This document shows positions 9,602 through 18,605 of a stretch of 64,000 nt of DNA, piece after piece. Under the pieces are notes generated by a model that was not told where the DNA came from, searched no databases, and saw nothing but the letters and a program-made list of their open reading frames with translations. Where the stretch lies: positions 682,001 to 746,000 of the forward strand of contig KB906734.1 of NCBI GenBank assembly GCA_000381585.1, in the 5' to 3' direction. The stretch's first letter is position 1. Every line of letters begins with the position of its first letter. The position numbers were made by a program, and so were the translations under genes. The stretch comes from Acidobacteriaceae bacterium KBS 83 (GTDB lineage Bacteria > Acidobacteriota > Terriglobia > Terriglobales > Acidobacteriaceae).

Positions 9602-9949
9602 ATTGCACTTGGCCCCAGCGAATCAATCGCTCGGGGAGCCAATGTTGACTTTTCCTGCCGCCATTAGAGGCGCGGTAACTGGGTAATCGCTACGTTATCG
9701 AGGAAATAAACAGTGCACAACAAGATGCTTATTTGTCGTTACTTAGTGCCCTGTAAATAAATTGCAATGACAAAATTACATTACATAAGTACTATTTTCT
9801 CAAGCTGGGCCACCCCGGAAAGTGTAGTCCCCCGTAAGGGGGTAACCATACGGTCTGCGGTGGTTTCGCTTTGCGATTTCCACTTCACGTGGGATTCTCC
9901 AGTCACGCGCAGTAGCAAATTGCAGCACTTGCAGTATGGGAGGCTCCAC
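9602..9949. other. AT-rich intergenic leader with hairpin
   Basis: This is a roughly 350-base gap between divergent genes. Bases 9690-9800 are strikingly AT-rich for this genome. They contain a possible sigma-70 promoter for the plus strand: ATGACA at 9767-9772 and TACTAT at 9790-9795, with a 17-base spacer. A perfect CCCCC-GTAA-GGGGG inverted repeat lies at 9829-9842, downstream of that promoter and about 110 bases before the next start. No open frame is convincing here. Confidence 0.45.
9767..9795 (+). promoter_or_regulatory. Putative sigma-70 promoter of the secreted NTR-like gene
   Basis: ATGACA and TACTAT, separated by 17 bases, resemble -35 and -10 boxes in the most AT-rich stretch of the region. 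The predicted leader of about 150 bases contains a C5/G5 hairpin. Confidence 0.35.
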
Positions 9950-10363
9950 ATGAAAACTTTGTTCATCTCGCTGGCGATCGTCGCCGCATCAGCAACCTGT
10001 CTTGCCCAGTGCCAGAGCGACCGAATTTCGCTGAACCAGGAACTGCACGACGCTGGAACCACAATGGTCGGGACCGTAGTAGCTGCCCAGCCAGTTCCGG
10101 ACTCCTCATTTCATCTGGATGGCATCGACTACGTTGTGCACGTGGATCGCGTGATCAAGGGACGCATGATCGACGCCGATGTAGTGCACATCTTCAGCGA
10201 AAACAGCCCCACCAAGTTCCCTATGCAGTCAGGCAAGCAGTATCTGCTCTTCGTCCACCGCAATTTCAACGATTACGAGGTGGACAACTGCGGCAACTCC
10301 GGCCTGCTCGAAGCATCCAACATTGACAGCATCGCCAAGCTGAAGGAATACGCCAAGAAGTAG
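9950..10363 (+). CDS. Small secreted NTR/TIMP-like protein
   Basis: This 137-residue protein has a signal peptide at residues 1-19 (TLFISLAIVAASATCLAQ). The mature part contains VGTVVAAQPV, YVVHVDRVIKG, VVHIFSENSP and KQYLLFVHRNF. That beta-strand pattern resembles netrin-like/TIMP-like OB-fold domains found in secreted bacterial proteins of unknown function. Cysteines at residues 21 and about 119 could form a disulfide. ATG at 9950 follows GGGAGG; a longer in-frame start at 9767 would bury the signal peptide and is rejected. Confidence 0.6.
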   Translation: MKTLFISLAIVAASATCLAQCQSDRISLNQELHDAGTTMVGTVVAAQPVPDSSFHLDGIDYVVHVDRVIKGRMIDADVVHIFSENSPTKFPMQSGKQYLLFVHRNFNDYEVDNCGNSGLLEASNIDSIAKLKEYAKK

Positions 10364-10439
10364 GGGCGTGTAGTAGTGGTTGGGCTCATTGCAACACTGT
10401 GGTCTTTGGTTCCCCAGGCTAGTTGATTTGATCAGGCAG

Positions 10440-10467
10440 GCAAGGGCGCCCCTCGGGGCGCTCTTGC
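10440..10467. terminator. Bidirectional hairpin between convergent genes
   Basis: A near-perfect 13-bp inverted repeat (GCAAGGGCGCCCC paired with GGGGCGCTCTTGC, one G-U pair) sits between the stop of the NTR-like gene and the ilvA stop. There is no strong U-tract on either strand, so it may be a weak terminator or an RNA-end stabiliser. Confidence 0.5.
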
Positions 10468-10482
10468 TGTCTGCGGCTGCAA

Positions 10483-11691
10483 TCAATGCACTCGTTCGTG
10501 GCGATACCCTGCCGAAGTCAGCGCATCGGCAATCGCCGCAATATGCCCAGCCCCACGCGTCTCGAGCGTGATCTCAATGACCGTATCGCCCAGATTCACG
10601 CCGTAATAGGAGCGGTTGTGACTGGTCTGGACGATGTTCGCCTCGCATTCAGTAAGAATGCGCGTGAGTTGGTGCAAGGATCCTGGCCGGTCCAGAAGGT
10701 ACACCCGAATGCGCAGAAGTCGTCCGTCCTTCGCCAGGCCGCGCTCGATAATACGCGATAGCAGCGTGACGTCGATGTTGCCGCCGCACACCAACGCCAC
10801 TGTTTTCTCCGCCCGCAGATGCGTCTTGCCCTGCAGCAACGCCGCGAGTGCCGCCGCACCCGCACCTTCGGCCAGTGTCTTCTCCTTTTCCAGCAGCACC
10901 AGGATGGCGCTTGAAATCTCTTCCTCATCCACGGTGACGATCTCGTCCACGTAGCGTTGCACCAGCGGCAGTGTGCGTTCGCCCGCGCGACGCACTGCGA
11001 TGCCATCCGCGATGGTCGCCTGGGCCGGCAGCGTCACCGGTGCTCCCGCCTCCACCGCACGCAACATCGAGGCAAGCCGCTCCGTCTGCACCCCGACGAT
11101 CCGTACATCGGGACGTGCTTCCTTTACCGCACAGGCGACACCGCCGATCAGACCACCGCCACCGATCGGCACCACGATCGCATCGACCTCCGGAAGTTGC
11201 TCCAGAACTTCCAGCCCGATTGTTCCCTGCCCGGCGATCACCTCATCGTCATCGAAGGGATGAATGAATATAAGCTGCTTTTCCTGCTGCAGGCGCGTCG
11301 CCTCTTCGCAGGCTTCGTCGTAATTGGCGCCATGCAGGATGACCTCGGCGCCAAAGCCGCGTGTCGCAGAAACCTTTACCAGCGGCGTGGGCTGCGGCAT
11401 AACGATTCGCGCACGAATACCCAGCCGCGCCGCGTGAAACGCCACCCCTTGCGCATGATTGCCGGCGCTCGCCGCAATCACGCCGCGCGCGCGCTGCTCA
11501 GGCGTAAGTTGCAGCAGCCGGTTCAGGGCGCCGCGCTCCTTGAAGGCGCCGGTGCGCTGCAGGTTCTCGAGCTTCAAGTAGATGGGATGGCCGGCCAGCT
11601 CAGAGAGATCGTGAGATATCTGGCACGGCGAGTAGTAGAGAACGTCGCGGATGCGCTCGCGAGCGGCTGCAATACGTGCAGATGTCAGCAT
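10483..11691 (-). CDS. ilvA: Threonine ammonia-lyase (threonine dehydratase)
   Basis: This 402-residue PLP enzyme deaminates threonine to 2-oxobutanoate, the first step of isoleucine synthesis. The PLP lysine is Lys51 in TGAFKERGA. The SAGNHAQGVA phosphate/substrate loop and the glycine-rich PIGGGGLIGG follow. A C-terminal ACT-type domain starts near LRIRVYLLDRPGSLHQLTRIL, giving the IlvA/TdcB-with-ACT layout and suggesting allosteric control by an amino acid. ATG at 11691 is preferred over an in-frame start at 11790 because family similarity begins there. The catabolic role cannot be excluded since no other ilv gene is nearby. Confidence 0.92.
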   Translation of the reverse strand: MLTSARIAAARERIRDVLYYSPCQISHDLSELAGHPIYLKLENLQRTGAFKERGALNRLLQLTPEQRARGVIAASAGNHAQGVAFHAARLGIRARIVMPQPTPLVKVSATRGFGAEVILHGANYDEACEEATRLQQEKQLIFIHPFDDDEVIAGQGTIGLEVLEQLPEVDAIVVPIGGGGLIGGVACAVKEARPDVRIVGVQTERLASMLRAVEAGAPVTLPAQATIADGIAVRRAGERTLPLVQRYVDEIVTVDEEEISSAILVLLEKEKTLAEGAGAAALAALLQGKTHLRAEKTVALVCGGNIDVTLLSRIIERGLAKDGRLLRIRVYLLDRPGSLHQLTRILTECEANIVQTSHNRSYYGVNLGDTVIEITLETRGAGHIAAIADALTSAGYRHERVH

Positions 11692-11760
11692 GAAGTCTTC
11701 ATTATAGATAGGCGCATCGCTTATGGCGGAAGGCGCGGGAATGCGGATCGGCTGCAAAAT

Positions 11761-11794
11761 GCAAATGAGGCCGCGCGCTGCAGGCCTCATTTGC
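11761..11794 (-). terminator. Intrinsic terminator of gyrA
   Basis: A perfect 12-bp stem (GCAAATGAGGCC with GGCCTCATTTGC, 10-base loop) begins 20 bases after the gyrA stop. On the minus strand it is followed by ATTTTG. It should end gyrA transcription before ilvA, which then needs its own promoter. Confidence 0.8.
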
Positions 11795-11814
11795 GTTATG
11801 CGTGAAGATACGCG

Positions 11815-14496
11815 TTATTGCAGCAGCGTGCCGTTTTCCGGCTCGCTCTTTGCTTCTTCCGGCGGAATTACGACCGCTGCCGCCACCTTATCCTCGTCCT
11901 CCAGATTCAGCAGCTTCACACCTTGCGTGGAGCGACCCGCAGCGCGGATCGTCTTGGTGTCGATGCGGATGATCTTGCCGTACTGGCTGATCACCATCAG
12001 CTCAGACGACTCATCGACAAGCTGAATTGCGTTCACCTTGCCATTGCGTGCCATCGTCTTCAGGTTGATCACGCCCTTGCCGCCGCGTGTCTGCAGACGA
12101 TACTCGTCCACGTCCGTTCGCTTGCCGAAGCCTTGCGTGGTGACGGAGAGGATGAGGCAGGCGCAGTCGCCGCCATTGCCGTTCTTCTTGCGCTCCTTCG
12201 GAGTGACCGCAAGCCCGACTACGTAGTCACCCTTGGACAGATCGATACCGCGAACGCCGTATGCCGGGCGGCCCATGGAGCGGACATCCGTCTCATGGAA
12301 GCGGATCGCCATACCATCATGCGTCGCTAGAAAGACGATCTCATCTCCAGAGGTGATCCGCGCTCCAATCAGCTCGTCGTCCTTGTCGATGCCGATGGCG
12401 ATGATGCCGCGGGCCATCACGTTCGAGAAATCTTTGAGCGGGGTGCGCTTAACCGTACCCTTCTGCGTTGCAAAGAAGATGAACTTGCCTTCCTCTTCAA
12501 GGTTGCGCTGCGCCAGAATCGTGCGCACAGTCTCCCCCGGTTGCAGGTTCAGCAGGCTGGCAATCGATTTGCCCTTGCCCGCGGCGCCAACGTCCGGAAT
12601 CTCGTAGACCTTCAGCCAGTAGACGCGGCCTGTGTTGGTGAAGCAAAGCAGGTATGCGTGTGTCGAGTCGATGATGAGTTGCGAGACGAAATCTTCCTCG
12701 CGCGTCTTCATGCCCAGCCGTCCCGTGCCTCCACGCCGCTGCTGTCGATACGTGGAGATCGGCGTACGCTTCAGGTAGCCGGAATGCGATACCGTGACCG
12801 CGACCTGTTCGTCAGCAATCAGATCTTCCAGTTGCAGCTCAGCCGTCTCGTCCAGGATCTGGGTGCGGCGCTCATCGCCGTGATCCTTCCGGACCTGCTC
12901 CAGCTCCTTCACGATGACCGCGCGCAACTTCTTTTCCGAAGCCAGAATCGATTCGTACTCGGCGATGTTGTCGCGTACCTGCTTCAATTCGTTGAGCAGC
13001 TCGTCGATGGAGAGCTGTGTCAGGCGATAGAGTTGCAGTTCCAGGATGGCGTCGATCTGCCGGTAGCTCAGGATCAGCGTTGCTGTGGTCTGCGTCGCCA
13101 TGTCAATGCCATATTTCGCGGCATCGAGTGAAACGCCCTTCAGCTCCGCACCGCGCAACTGGATCTTCGTGCCGGAGAAGAAGCGGAAGAGGTTCTCGCG
13201 TGCATCCACCCGCGATGACGACCCGCGGATGATCTTGATCACATTGTCCAGATGATCGAGCGCAATCTGGTAGCCGAGCAGGATGTGCTCGCGCTCACGC
13301 GCTTTGCGCAGCAGGTACGCCGTGCGCCGGCGCACTACGTCCACGCGATGGTCGATGAAGTGGCGGATCGCATCCGGAAGCGGGAGTTCCCGCGGCTGGC
13401 CATTGACCACCGCAAGGAAGATCATCGAGAAGCTCTCCTGCATCTGCGTGTGCTTGTAGAGCTGGTTGAGCACGATCTGCGCCTCTGCGCCGCGCTTCAG
13501 CCCGATCACGATACGCATGCCGTCGCGATCGCTCTCATCGCGGAACTCATCGCGCGCGATATCTGTGATCACGCCGTCATTCACCAGGTCAGCGATGCGC
13601 TCGATGAGCTTCATCTTGTTCACCTGGTACGGAATTTCGGTGACAACGATGGCCTGGCGGCCGCCGGAGATGTTTTCGATCGCGCACTTGGCGCGCATCA
13701 GGAAGCGACCCCGCCCGGTGCGATAGGCCTCAGGAATACCGCTGCGACCGTAGATGAAGCCACCGGTAGGAAAGTCCGGCCCCTGTACGTGCTTCAGAAC
13801 CTCGGCCAGCCCCGCATGCGGATTGTTCACCATCTCGATGGTTGCGTTGACGATTTCCGTCAGGTTGTGCGGCGGAATATTTGTCGCCATGCCGACCGCG
13901 ATGCCATTCGAGCCGTTCACGATCAGGTTTGGAATACGGGCCGGGAGCACCGCGGGCTCAAGCGTGCTCTCGTCGTAGTTCGGCACCATATCGACCGTTT
14001 CCTGGTCGATGTCCGCCAGCATCTCGCCCGCTATGCGCATCATGCGCGCTTCGGTGTACCGCATGGCCGCGGGCGGATCGCCGTCCACCGAGCCGAAGTT
14101 GCCCTGGCCATCAATCATGGGATAGCGCAGGCTGAAGGGCTGGGCCAGGCGCACCATGGTGTCGTAGATCGCGGTGTCGCCGTGCGGATGGTACTGGCCC
14201 ATTGCCTGGCCGACCACCTTGGCGCACTTGGTGTACTTCTTGTTGTACTGCAGACCCATCTCGTGCATCGTGTACAGGATGCGGCGATGCACCGGCTTGA
14301 AGCCGTCGCGTACATCGGGCAGCGCACGGCCAATGATGACCGACATTGAATAGTCGAGATACGAGCGCCGCATCTCGTCTTCAATGTTGATGGGAATCAT
14401 GTTGGCGGCGCCGGGGCCGGTGGGCGGCGTTGTGCCGTCCCCGCTGTTGCCGTTCGGACCGCCGAGGGGAAGCTGAGGATTCTGATCGTCTGCCAT
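11815..14496 (-). CDS. gyrA: DNA gyrase subunit A
   Basis: This 893-residue type IIA topoisomerase subunit, with GyrB, introduces negative supercoils. The catalytic tyrosine is Tyr147 in AAMRYTEAR. The quinolone-resistance region reads YHPHGDTAIYD, with Thr108 at the E. coli Ser83 position. A GyrA-box-like QRRGGTG in the C-terminal beta-pinwheel marks it as gyrase rather than topoisomerase IV. There is a Gly/Pro-rich extension of about 30 residues before IPINIEDEM. ATG at 14496 fits homology better than 14535. It ends at a strong terminator. Confidence 0.97.
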   Translation of the reverse strand: MADDQNPQLPLGGPNGNSGDGTTPPTGPGAANMIPINIEDEMRRSYLDYSMSVIIGRALPDVRDGFKPVHRRILYTMHEMGLQYNKKYTKCAKVVGQAMGQYHPHGDTAIYDTMVRLAQPFSLRYPMIDGQGNFGSVDGDPPAAMRYTEARMMRIAGEMLADIDQETVDMVPNYDESTLEPAVLPARIPNLIVNGSNGIAVGMATNIPPHNLTEIVNATIEMVNNPHAGLAEVLKHVQGPDFPTGGFIYGRSGIPEAYRTGRGRFLMRAKCAIENISGGRQAIVVTEIPYQVNKMKLIERIADLVNDGVITDIARDEFRDESDRDGMRIVIGLKRGAEAQIVLNQLYKHTQMQESFSMIFLAVVNGQPRELPLPDAIRHFIDHRVDVVRRRTAYLLRKAREREHILLGYQIALDHLDNVIKIIRGSSSRVDARENLFRFFSGTKIQLRGAELKGVSLDAAKYGIDMATQTTATLILSYRQIDAILELQLYRLTQLSIDELLNELKQVRDNIAEYESILASEKKLRAVIVKELEQVRKDHGDERRTQILDETAELQLEDLIADEQVAVTVSHSGYLKRTPISTYRQQRRGGTGRLGMKTREEDFVSQLIIDSTHAYLLCFTNTGRVYWLKVYEIPDVGAAGKGKSIASLLNLQPGETVRTILAQRNLEEEGKFIFFATQKGTVKRTPLKDFSNVMARGIIAIGIDKDDELIGARITSGDEIVFLATHDGMAIRFHETDVRSMGRPAYGVRGIDLSKGDYVVGLAVTPKERKKNGNGGDCACLILSVTTQGFGKRTDVDEYRLQTRGGKGVINLKTMARNGKVNAIQLVDESSELMVISQYGKIIRIDTKTIRAAGRSTQGVKLLNLEDEDKVAAAVVIPPEEAKSEPENGTLLQ

Positions 14497-14860
14497 AGAT
14501 AGGAAGAGCCGGTCGCAGCACCAACCACGCGCCATACAGGCCGTTCAGGGGCATGCACTGTACGAGGGGCTATGTGTCTATTTTAGCAAGGATTGACGCA
14601 TCTTTCCGCGTCACTGGGATGGTTCCCAGAAGCTTATTTTTTCCGTTTTCAGGCTTCTTGTAGGCCATTCCGCTAGGCCTTGGCAGGGCCTCAGCCTTTC
14701 CTTGGAACCAGCTCCAAATGCGGAGTACAGTGGTGCCATCCGATTCGTCAGGTCGAGCCCCAGTTGTCTCGATGCCGAGCGCGCCGTCCACGACCTTGCC
14801 AGCGCCCGACAACCACAACGAGGTGATCTCCCCTCTTTGCCAGATTTGGAGGATTTCCTG
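14497..14860. other. Divergent intergenic region gyrA / aminotransferase
   Basis: These 364 bases carry a minus-strand -10-like TAAAAT (plus-strand 14580-14585), about 80 bases before gyrA. A CTGGGA-TGGT-TCCCAG hairpin lies at 14614-14629, with a T-run at 14637-14642 on the plus strand. A plus-strand TTGGAA/TTCCAA-type repeat lies near 14702. No convincing gene is present; a minus-strand frame here lacks homology-like features. Confidence 0.5.
14580..14585 (-). promoter_or_regulatory. Possible gyrA -10 element
   Basis: The minus-strand hexamer TAAAAT matches the -10 consensus at five of six positions and lies about 84 bases upstream of the gyrA ATG. No good -35 box is seen. Confidence 0.3.
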
Positions 14861-16096
14861 ATGCCCGCTGATCGCTCTTCTTCCGTCTCCCGCCGCTCCT
14901 TCCTGCGTATCGCCGCCGCTGCCGTCCCCATCATGACCGAGGCGCACCTCGCATGGGCCTATACGAACGGAGCACAGTCCGCTTCGAACAACGTCAAACG
15001 GGCTGGCCGATTCCACGGCCGCGTCCAGGCAATTCCTCCCGGCGCCGTGCTGATCAACGCGAATGAGAACCCGCTGGGCCCGTGCAAACTCGCCTGCGAA
15101 GCGTGTACAGACATCGCTCCGCGCGGCGGACGCTACGATTTCGAGCAGACTTCTGCGCTCACGAAGACGATTATGCAGCAGGAAGGCCTCAGCGAGGAGT
15201 CAATTGCCATCTATGCCGGGTCCAGCGAGCCGCTGCACTACAGCGTGCTGGCCTTCACCAGCCCATCGCGACCCTACGTAACTGCGGATCCCGGCTACGA
15301 AGCAGGCATGAGTGCCGCCGACATGGCAGGCGCCAAAGTCATCAAGGTGCCGCTGACCCGCGATGCCCATGCTCACGATATAAAAGCCATGATCGCCGCC
15401 AGCCCCAATGCCGGCGTCTTCTACATCTGCAATCCGAACAATCCAACAGGCACCACCACGCCCAAGGAGGACATCGTCTGGGCACTCAAAAACAAACCCA
15501 AAGGCTCCATCCTGCTCATCGATGAAGCCTATTTCCACTTCGCCGACGTACCCGGTTGCATGGACATGGCGCGCGCTGGTGAGGATGTCATCGTGCTGCG
15601 GACGTTCTCCAAGCTCTACGGAATGGCTGGCCTGCGCTGCGGCTTCGCCGCCGGTCGTCCCGACCTGCTCGCAAAGCTCCAGACCTATGGCATGAATGCC
15701 ATGCCCATCACTGCGGCTGCCGCAGCGAACGTCAGCCTGCAGCATCCGGAGATGATTCCGGAACGCAAGAAGATCAACACCGATATCCGTGAACAAACCT
15801 TCGCCTGGTTGGATAAGCAGGGCTACAGTTACACCCGCTCCCAGAGCAATTGCTTCATGCTGGACACGAGACGGGATGCGAAGCAGGTGATTGCGGCGAT
15901 GCAAGCGAAGAAGGTGTATATCGGCCGCGTGTGGCCGGTGTGGCCTACATATGTCCGCATTACAGTGGGCACAGCCCAGGATATGCAGGCCTTCCAAACC
16001 GCATTTCTCGATGTGATGAATGCTCCGGCCCAGAACTCGGGACAAACCGCAGAACTGCTGAACCCCTACGAAATGCCGCTTTCACACCTGGGCTAA
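14861..16096 (+). CDS. Tat-exported class I/II PLP aminotransferase (HisC-like)
   Basis: This is a 411-residue fold-type I aminotransferase resembling histidinol-phosphate aminotransferase. A twin-arginine signal (SRRSFLR at residues 10-16 plus a hydrophobic stretch and an Ala-rich end) sits at the N-terminus. Core motifs are LINANENPLGP, FYICNPNNPTG, ILLIDEAYFHF and the PLP-lysine block RTFSKLYGMAGLRCGF. C-terminal VRITVGTAQDM holds the usual substrate-carboxylate Arg. ATG at 14861 follows GGAGG. HisC proper is cytoplasmic, so an exported copy probably acts on another amino acid or peptide-linked substrate. It stands alone, divergent from gyrA. Confidence 0.85.
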   Translation: MPADRSSSVSRRSFLRIAAAAVPIMTEAHLAWAYTNGAQSASNNVKRAGRFHGRVQAIPPGAVLINANENPLGPCKLACEACTDIAPRGGRYDFEQTSALTKTIMQQEGLSEESIAIYAGSSEPLHYSVLAFTSPSRPYVTADPGYEAGMSAADMAGAKVIKVPLTRDAHAHDIKAMIAASPNAGVFYICNPNNPTGTTTPKEDIVWALKNKPKGSILLIDEAYFHFADVPGCMDMARAGEDVIVLRTFSKLYGMAGLRCGFAAGRPDLLAKLQTYGMNAMPITAAAAANVSLQHPEMIPERKKINTDIREQTFAWLDKQGYSYTRSQSNCFMLDTRRDAKQVIAAMQAKKVYIGRVWPVWPTYVRITVGTAQDMQAFQTAFLDVMNAPAQNSGQTAELLNPYEMPLSHLG

Positions 16097-16106
16097 GTCG
16101 TTCCTA

Positions 16107-17342
16107 CTAGAGCGCGGGCAGGGCGATAGTCAGCACTGCCTGCAGCACCACCATGGCGACCACAGCCCAGCGGAAGATTCGCCCGTGGCGCGTCTCAAAC
16201 GCATCGGCAAATACACCACCGACAAAAGTCATCAGGAAGGGAAGCGCCCATAGCCATGGCTGTCCAAACACGCCCGTTGTGACCAGCGGTAGGAAGCACA
16301 GCGCGATGACCAAGGGCAAGGTGTTGCCGAAATAACGGGATCGGCGCGTTGCCACATACAACACCAGCGCGGCCCCCAGCGCAATCGCAATACCTGCGTC
16401 GCCGAAAGAGAAGAGATGCGCGCGTGCCGCCGCCGTGCTGATACCGAGACGGCCGGCGCCGGAACGAAAGTAGTAGGTCAGTGCGTCTGGATGAAAGGCG
16501 TAACAGGCAAAAAGCAGAACAAATGCGCCGACCGTGCCCGTGAGAATCACCATCGGTACAGCGGTGCGGTTGCGCTCCGCCAGATACGCCATGAATCCCA
16601 GCGCAAGTGGCAGCGTCAGCAGCAGCGCGGCCGAGTGCGATGCCGCTACCAGGGCGAGCCCCGCCGCTAGCAGCACGATGCGCGGCCGCCATTTGCGCCG
16701 CGGTCCCTGCATGGCATGTGCAACGCCGATTGCTGTGTAGACGGTAGCGAAGATGCCGAGCGCCGTCGTGATCTCCGCATTCGGTCGCGAGCCTGCAGCT
16801 ACGATGGCCGGTGAAACGCAATAGAAGGCGAGAGCGACAAAGCCGCCGACGTTGCCGAAGAGTCGCCGCGTGACCCACCACAATGCCCCGCCTAGCAGCA
16901 GCGCTGCTACGGTGAAGGGAAAACGTAGCAGCAGGCGCACGAAGCTCAGTTCATGCCGCATCTCCCAGGTGCTGGTGTCGCTGCTTTGCCCTGCAATCAC
17001 TCGCTGCACGGTGAGCGGCAGCCCAGCCATGCGATAGGCCAGCACGCCATCGTGGATGTTGCCGCAGCTGGTGAAGTAGCCCGCGATCGCCGATGGCCGC
17101 TCCCACATCTCCCGTCCGCAGCGTGCGTATTGATAATCGCTCTCAGTCAGCGGCGCACGTGCGATCTGTCGCGCGCATTGCGCCAGGAGTAGCAACAGCA
17201 GCAGCGCCGCGATCTTCTGCGGGCGATCAAAACGAAAGCGCCGAAGATGGTGTCCGGGATGGTGTTCTGGCCGCGCCTGTTCGCCAGATGTCTCTTCGTG
17301 AGAAGCGGGCATCAGGGCTGGCTGAGAGGTGTCTGTGGGCAT
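16107..17342 (-). CDS. GT-C-type multispanning membrane protein (GT39/PMT-like)
   Basis: This 411-residue integral membrane protein has about ten hydrophobic segments after a charged 45-residue cytoplasmic N-terminus. The first loop (ARAPLTESDYQYARCGREMW) has an acidic residue where GT-C glycosyltransferases carry their catalytic Asp/Glu. SRPNAEITTALG resembles the PMT-family helix that follows the first large loop. This suggests a polyprenyl-phosphate-sugar-dependent transferase, but no specific family signature is decisive. It is followed by murQ on the same strand, 50 bases away. Confidence 0.55.
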   Translation of the reverse strand: MPTDTSQPALMPASHEETSGEQARPEHHPGHHLRRFRFDRPQKIAALLLLLLLAQCARQIARAPLTESDYQYARCGREMWERPSAIAGYFTSCGNIHDGVLAYRMAGLPLTVQRVIAGQSSDTSTWEMRHELSFVRLLLRFPFTVAALLLGGALWWVTRRLFGNVGGFVALAFYCVSPAIVAAGSRPNAEITTALGIFATVYTAIGVAHAMQGPRRKWRPRIVLLAAGLALVAASHSAALLLTLPLALGFMAYLAERNRTAVPMVILTGTVGAFVLLFACYAFHPDALTYYFRSGAGRLGISTAAARAHLFSFGDAGIAIALGAALVLYVATRRSRYFGNTLPLVIALCFLPLVTTGVFGQPWLWALPFLMTFVGGVFADAFETRHGRIFRWAVVAMVVLQAVLTIALPAL

Positions 17343-17393
17343 GAGAAAACGTCCCGTCCAGTGTACCGGAGGCCCCCGCTCTAGCTCGTTCCA

Positions 17394-18359
17394 CTACGGG
17401 GTTCCTGTTCGCCGGCCCGCGCTCTCACCCGCCGCCTCCATCGCGCGCCGTAGATGCCCATGCGCGCCCTGCAGGAGTGCCTCCGCCTGTTCGCGGCTCA
17501 AGCCGTGTGCATGCATCAGAACTGCGGCTTTGATCGACCCTGCTTCGCGAAACAACGCCGCTGCCCTTTCACGCGGCAGTCCCGTGAGTGCGACGACGAT
17601 GCGTTGCGCGCGGTCAGCAAGCTTCTCATTCGTCGGCTGCACATTCACCATCAGATTGCTGTAGACCATGCCCAGCCGAATCATTGCGCCGGTTGACAGC
17701 ATGTTCAGCACCAGCTTGGTCGCTGTGCCGGCACGCAGGCGGGTCGATCCGGTCACCACCTCTGGTCCTACCGCGGGGGTGATAGCAATCTCAGCCGCCC
17801 GTGCGACCGCTGACTCCGGCACGCAGCTTACTCCGATAGTGACCGCACCGAGCGATCGCGCATACTCCATCGCACCCAGCACATACGGAGTGCGGCCGCT
17901 CGCCGCGATTCCGGCCATCACGTCCTTCGCGGAAAAGCCATGTGCGCGCAGGTCCGTCGCGCCTAGTTCCGGCGAATCCTCCGCGCCTTCCACCGAGTGG
18001 CGCAACGCGTAGTCGCCGCCCGCGATGAACCCCTGCACCATGGTCGCCGGCACATTGAAGGTCGGCGGACACTCCGAGGCATCAAGCACTCCAAGCCGCC
18101 CCGAGGTGCCTGCGCCTACGTAGAAGAGCCGCCCGCCACGTTCCGGTGCCAGCGCAGCGGCAATGGCATCTACCGCGCGTGCAATGGCAGGGATTTCGCG
18201 CCCCACCGCCTCCGCCACTTCGCGGTCCGCCGCGTTTATCACCTGGAGCATCTCGGTAGTCGAGAGTTCGTCGATGCGTTCGCTCGGCGTGTAGCGGGCT
18301 TCAGTGAGCAGCGAGGCAAGGTTGGAGACAGGATCTGTCAAGGAATTCGAATCGGGCAT
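17394..18359 (-). CDS. murQ: N-acetylmuramic acid 6-phosphate etherase
   Basis: This 321-residue SIS-domain lyase cleaves the lactyl ether of MurNAc-6-phosphate to GlcNAc-6-phosphate in peptidoglycan recycling. The SIS phosphosugar loop GAGTSGRLGVLDASECPPTF holds the catalytic Glu at residue 96. Further conserved blocks are SVEGAEDSPELG, GIAASGRTPYVLGA and TKLVLNMLSTGAMIRLG. ATG at 18359 is preferred over 18452. No murP/anmK partner is visible in the window, so the source of its substrate is unknown. Confidence 0.95.
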   Translation of the reverse strand: MPDSNSLTDPVSNLASLLTEARYTPSERIDELSTTEMLQVINAADREVAEAVGREIPAIARAVDAIAAALAPERGGRLFYVGAGTSGRLGVLDASECPPTFNVPATMVQGFIAGGDYALRHSVEGAEDSPELGATDLRAHGFSAKDVMAGIAASGRTPYVLGAMEYARSLGAVTIGVSCVPESAVARAAEIAITPAVGPEVVTGSTRLRAGTATKLVLNMLSTGAMIRLGMVYSNLMVNVQPTNEKLADRAQRIVVALTGLPRERAAALFREAGSIKAAVLMHAHGLSREQAEALLQGAHGHLRRAMEAAGESAGRRTGTP

Positions 18360-18605
18360 GTGCACGGTGATGGTATCGCAATGAGACAGACCATGGTGAC
18401 GGACGCCATGCCAGGCGCTGCGATCGACGTGGCTCTCCGTCAAGAAAGCCACTCCTCGCGATAGTTTGCCTGCTGCACATTACGTTGAACATGAGACAAG
18501 GAACCAGAATGTGTACTGGGAATTGGCGTTCTGCTCTTGACCCAAACACATCACACAGAGTGTTCTGAAGGAACTAGGAAACACTGCACGAGAGGATTGC
18601 TACAC

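Noticed and set aside
14570-15016. Minus-strand 148-residue frame between gyrA and the aminotransferase
   Set aside because: It overlaps the aminotransferase start and its ribosome-binding site, and shows no recognisable domain.
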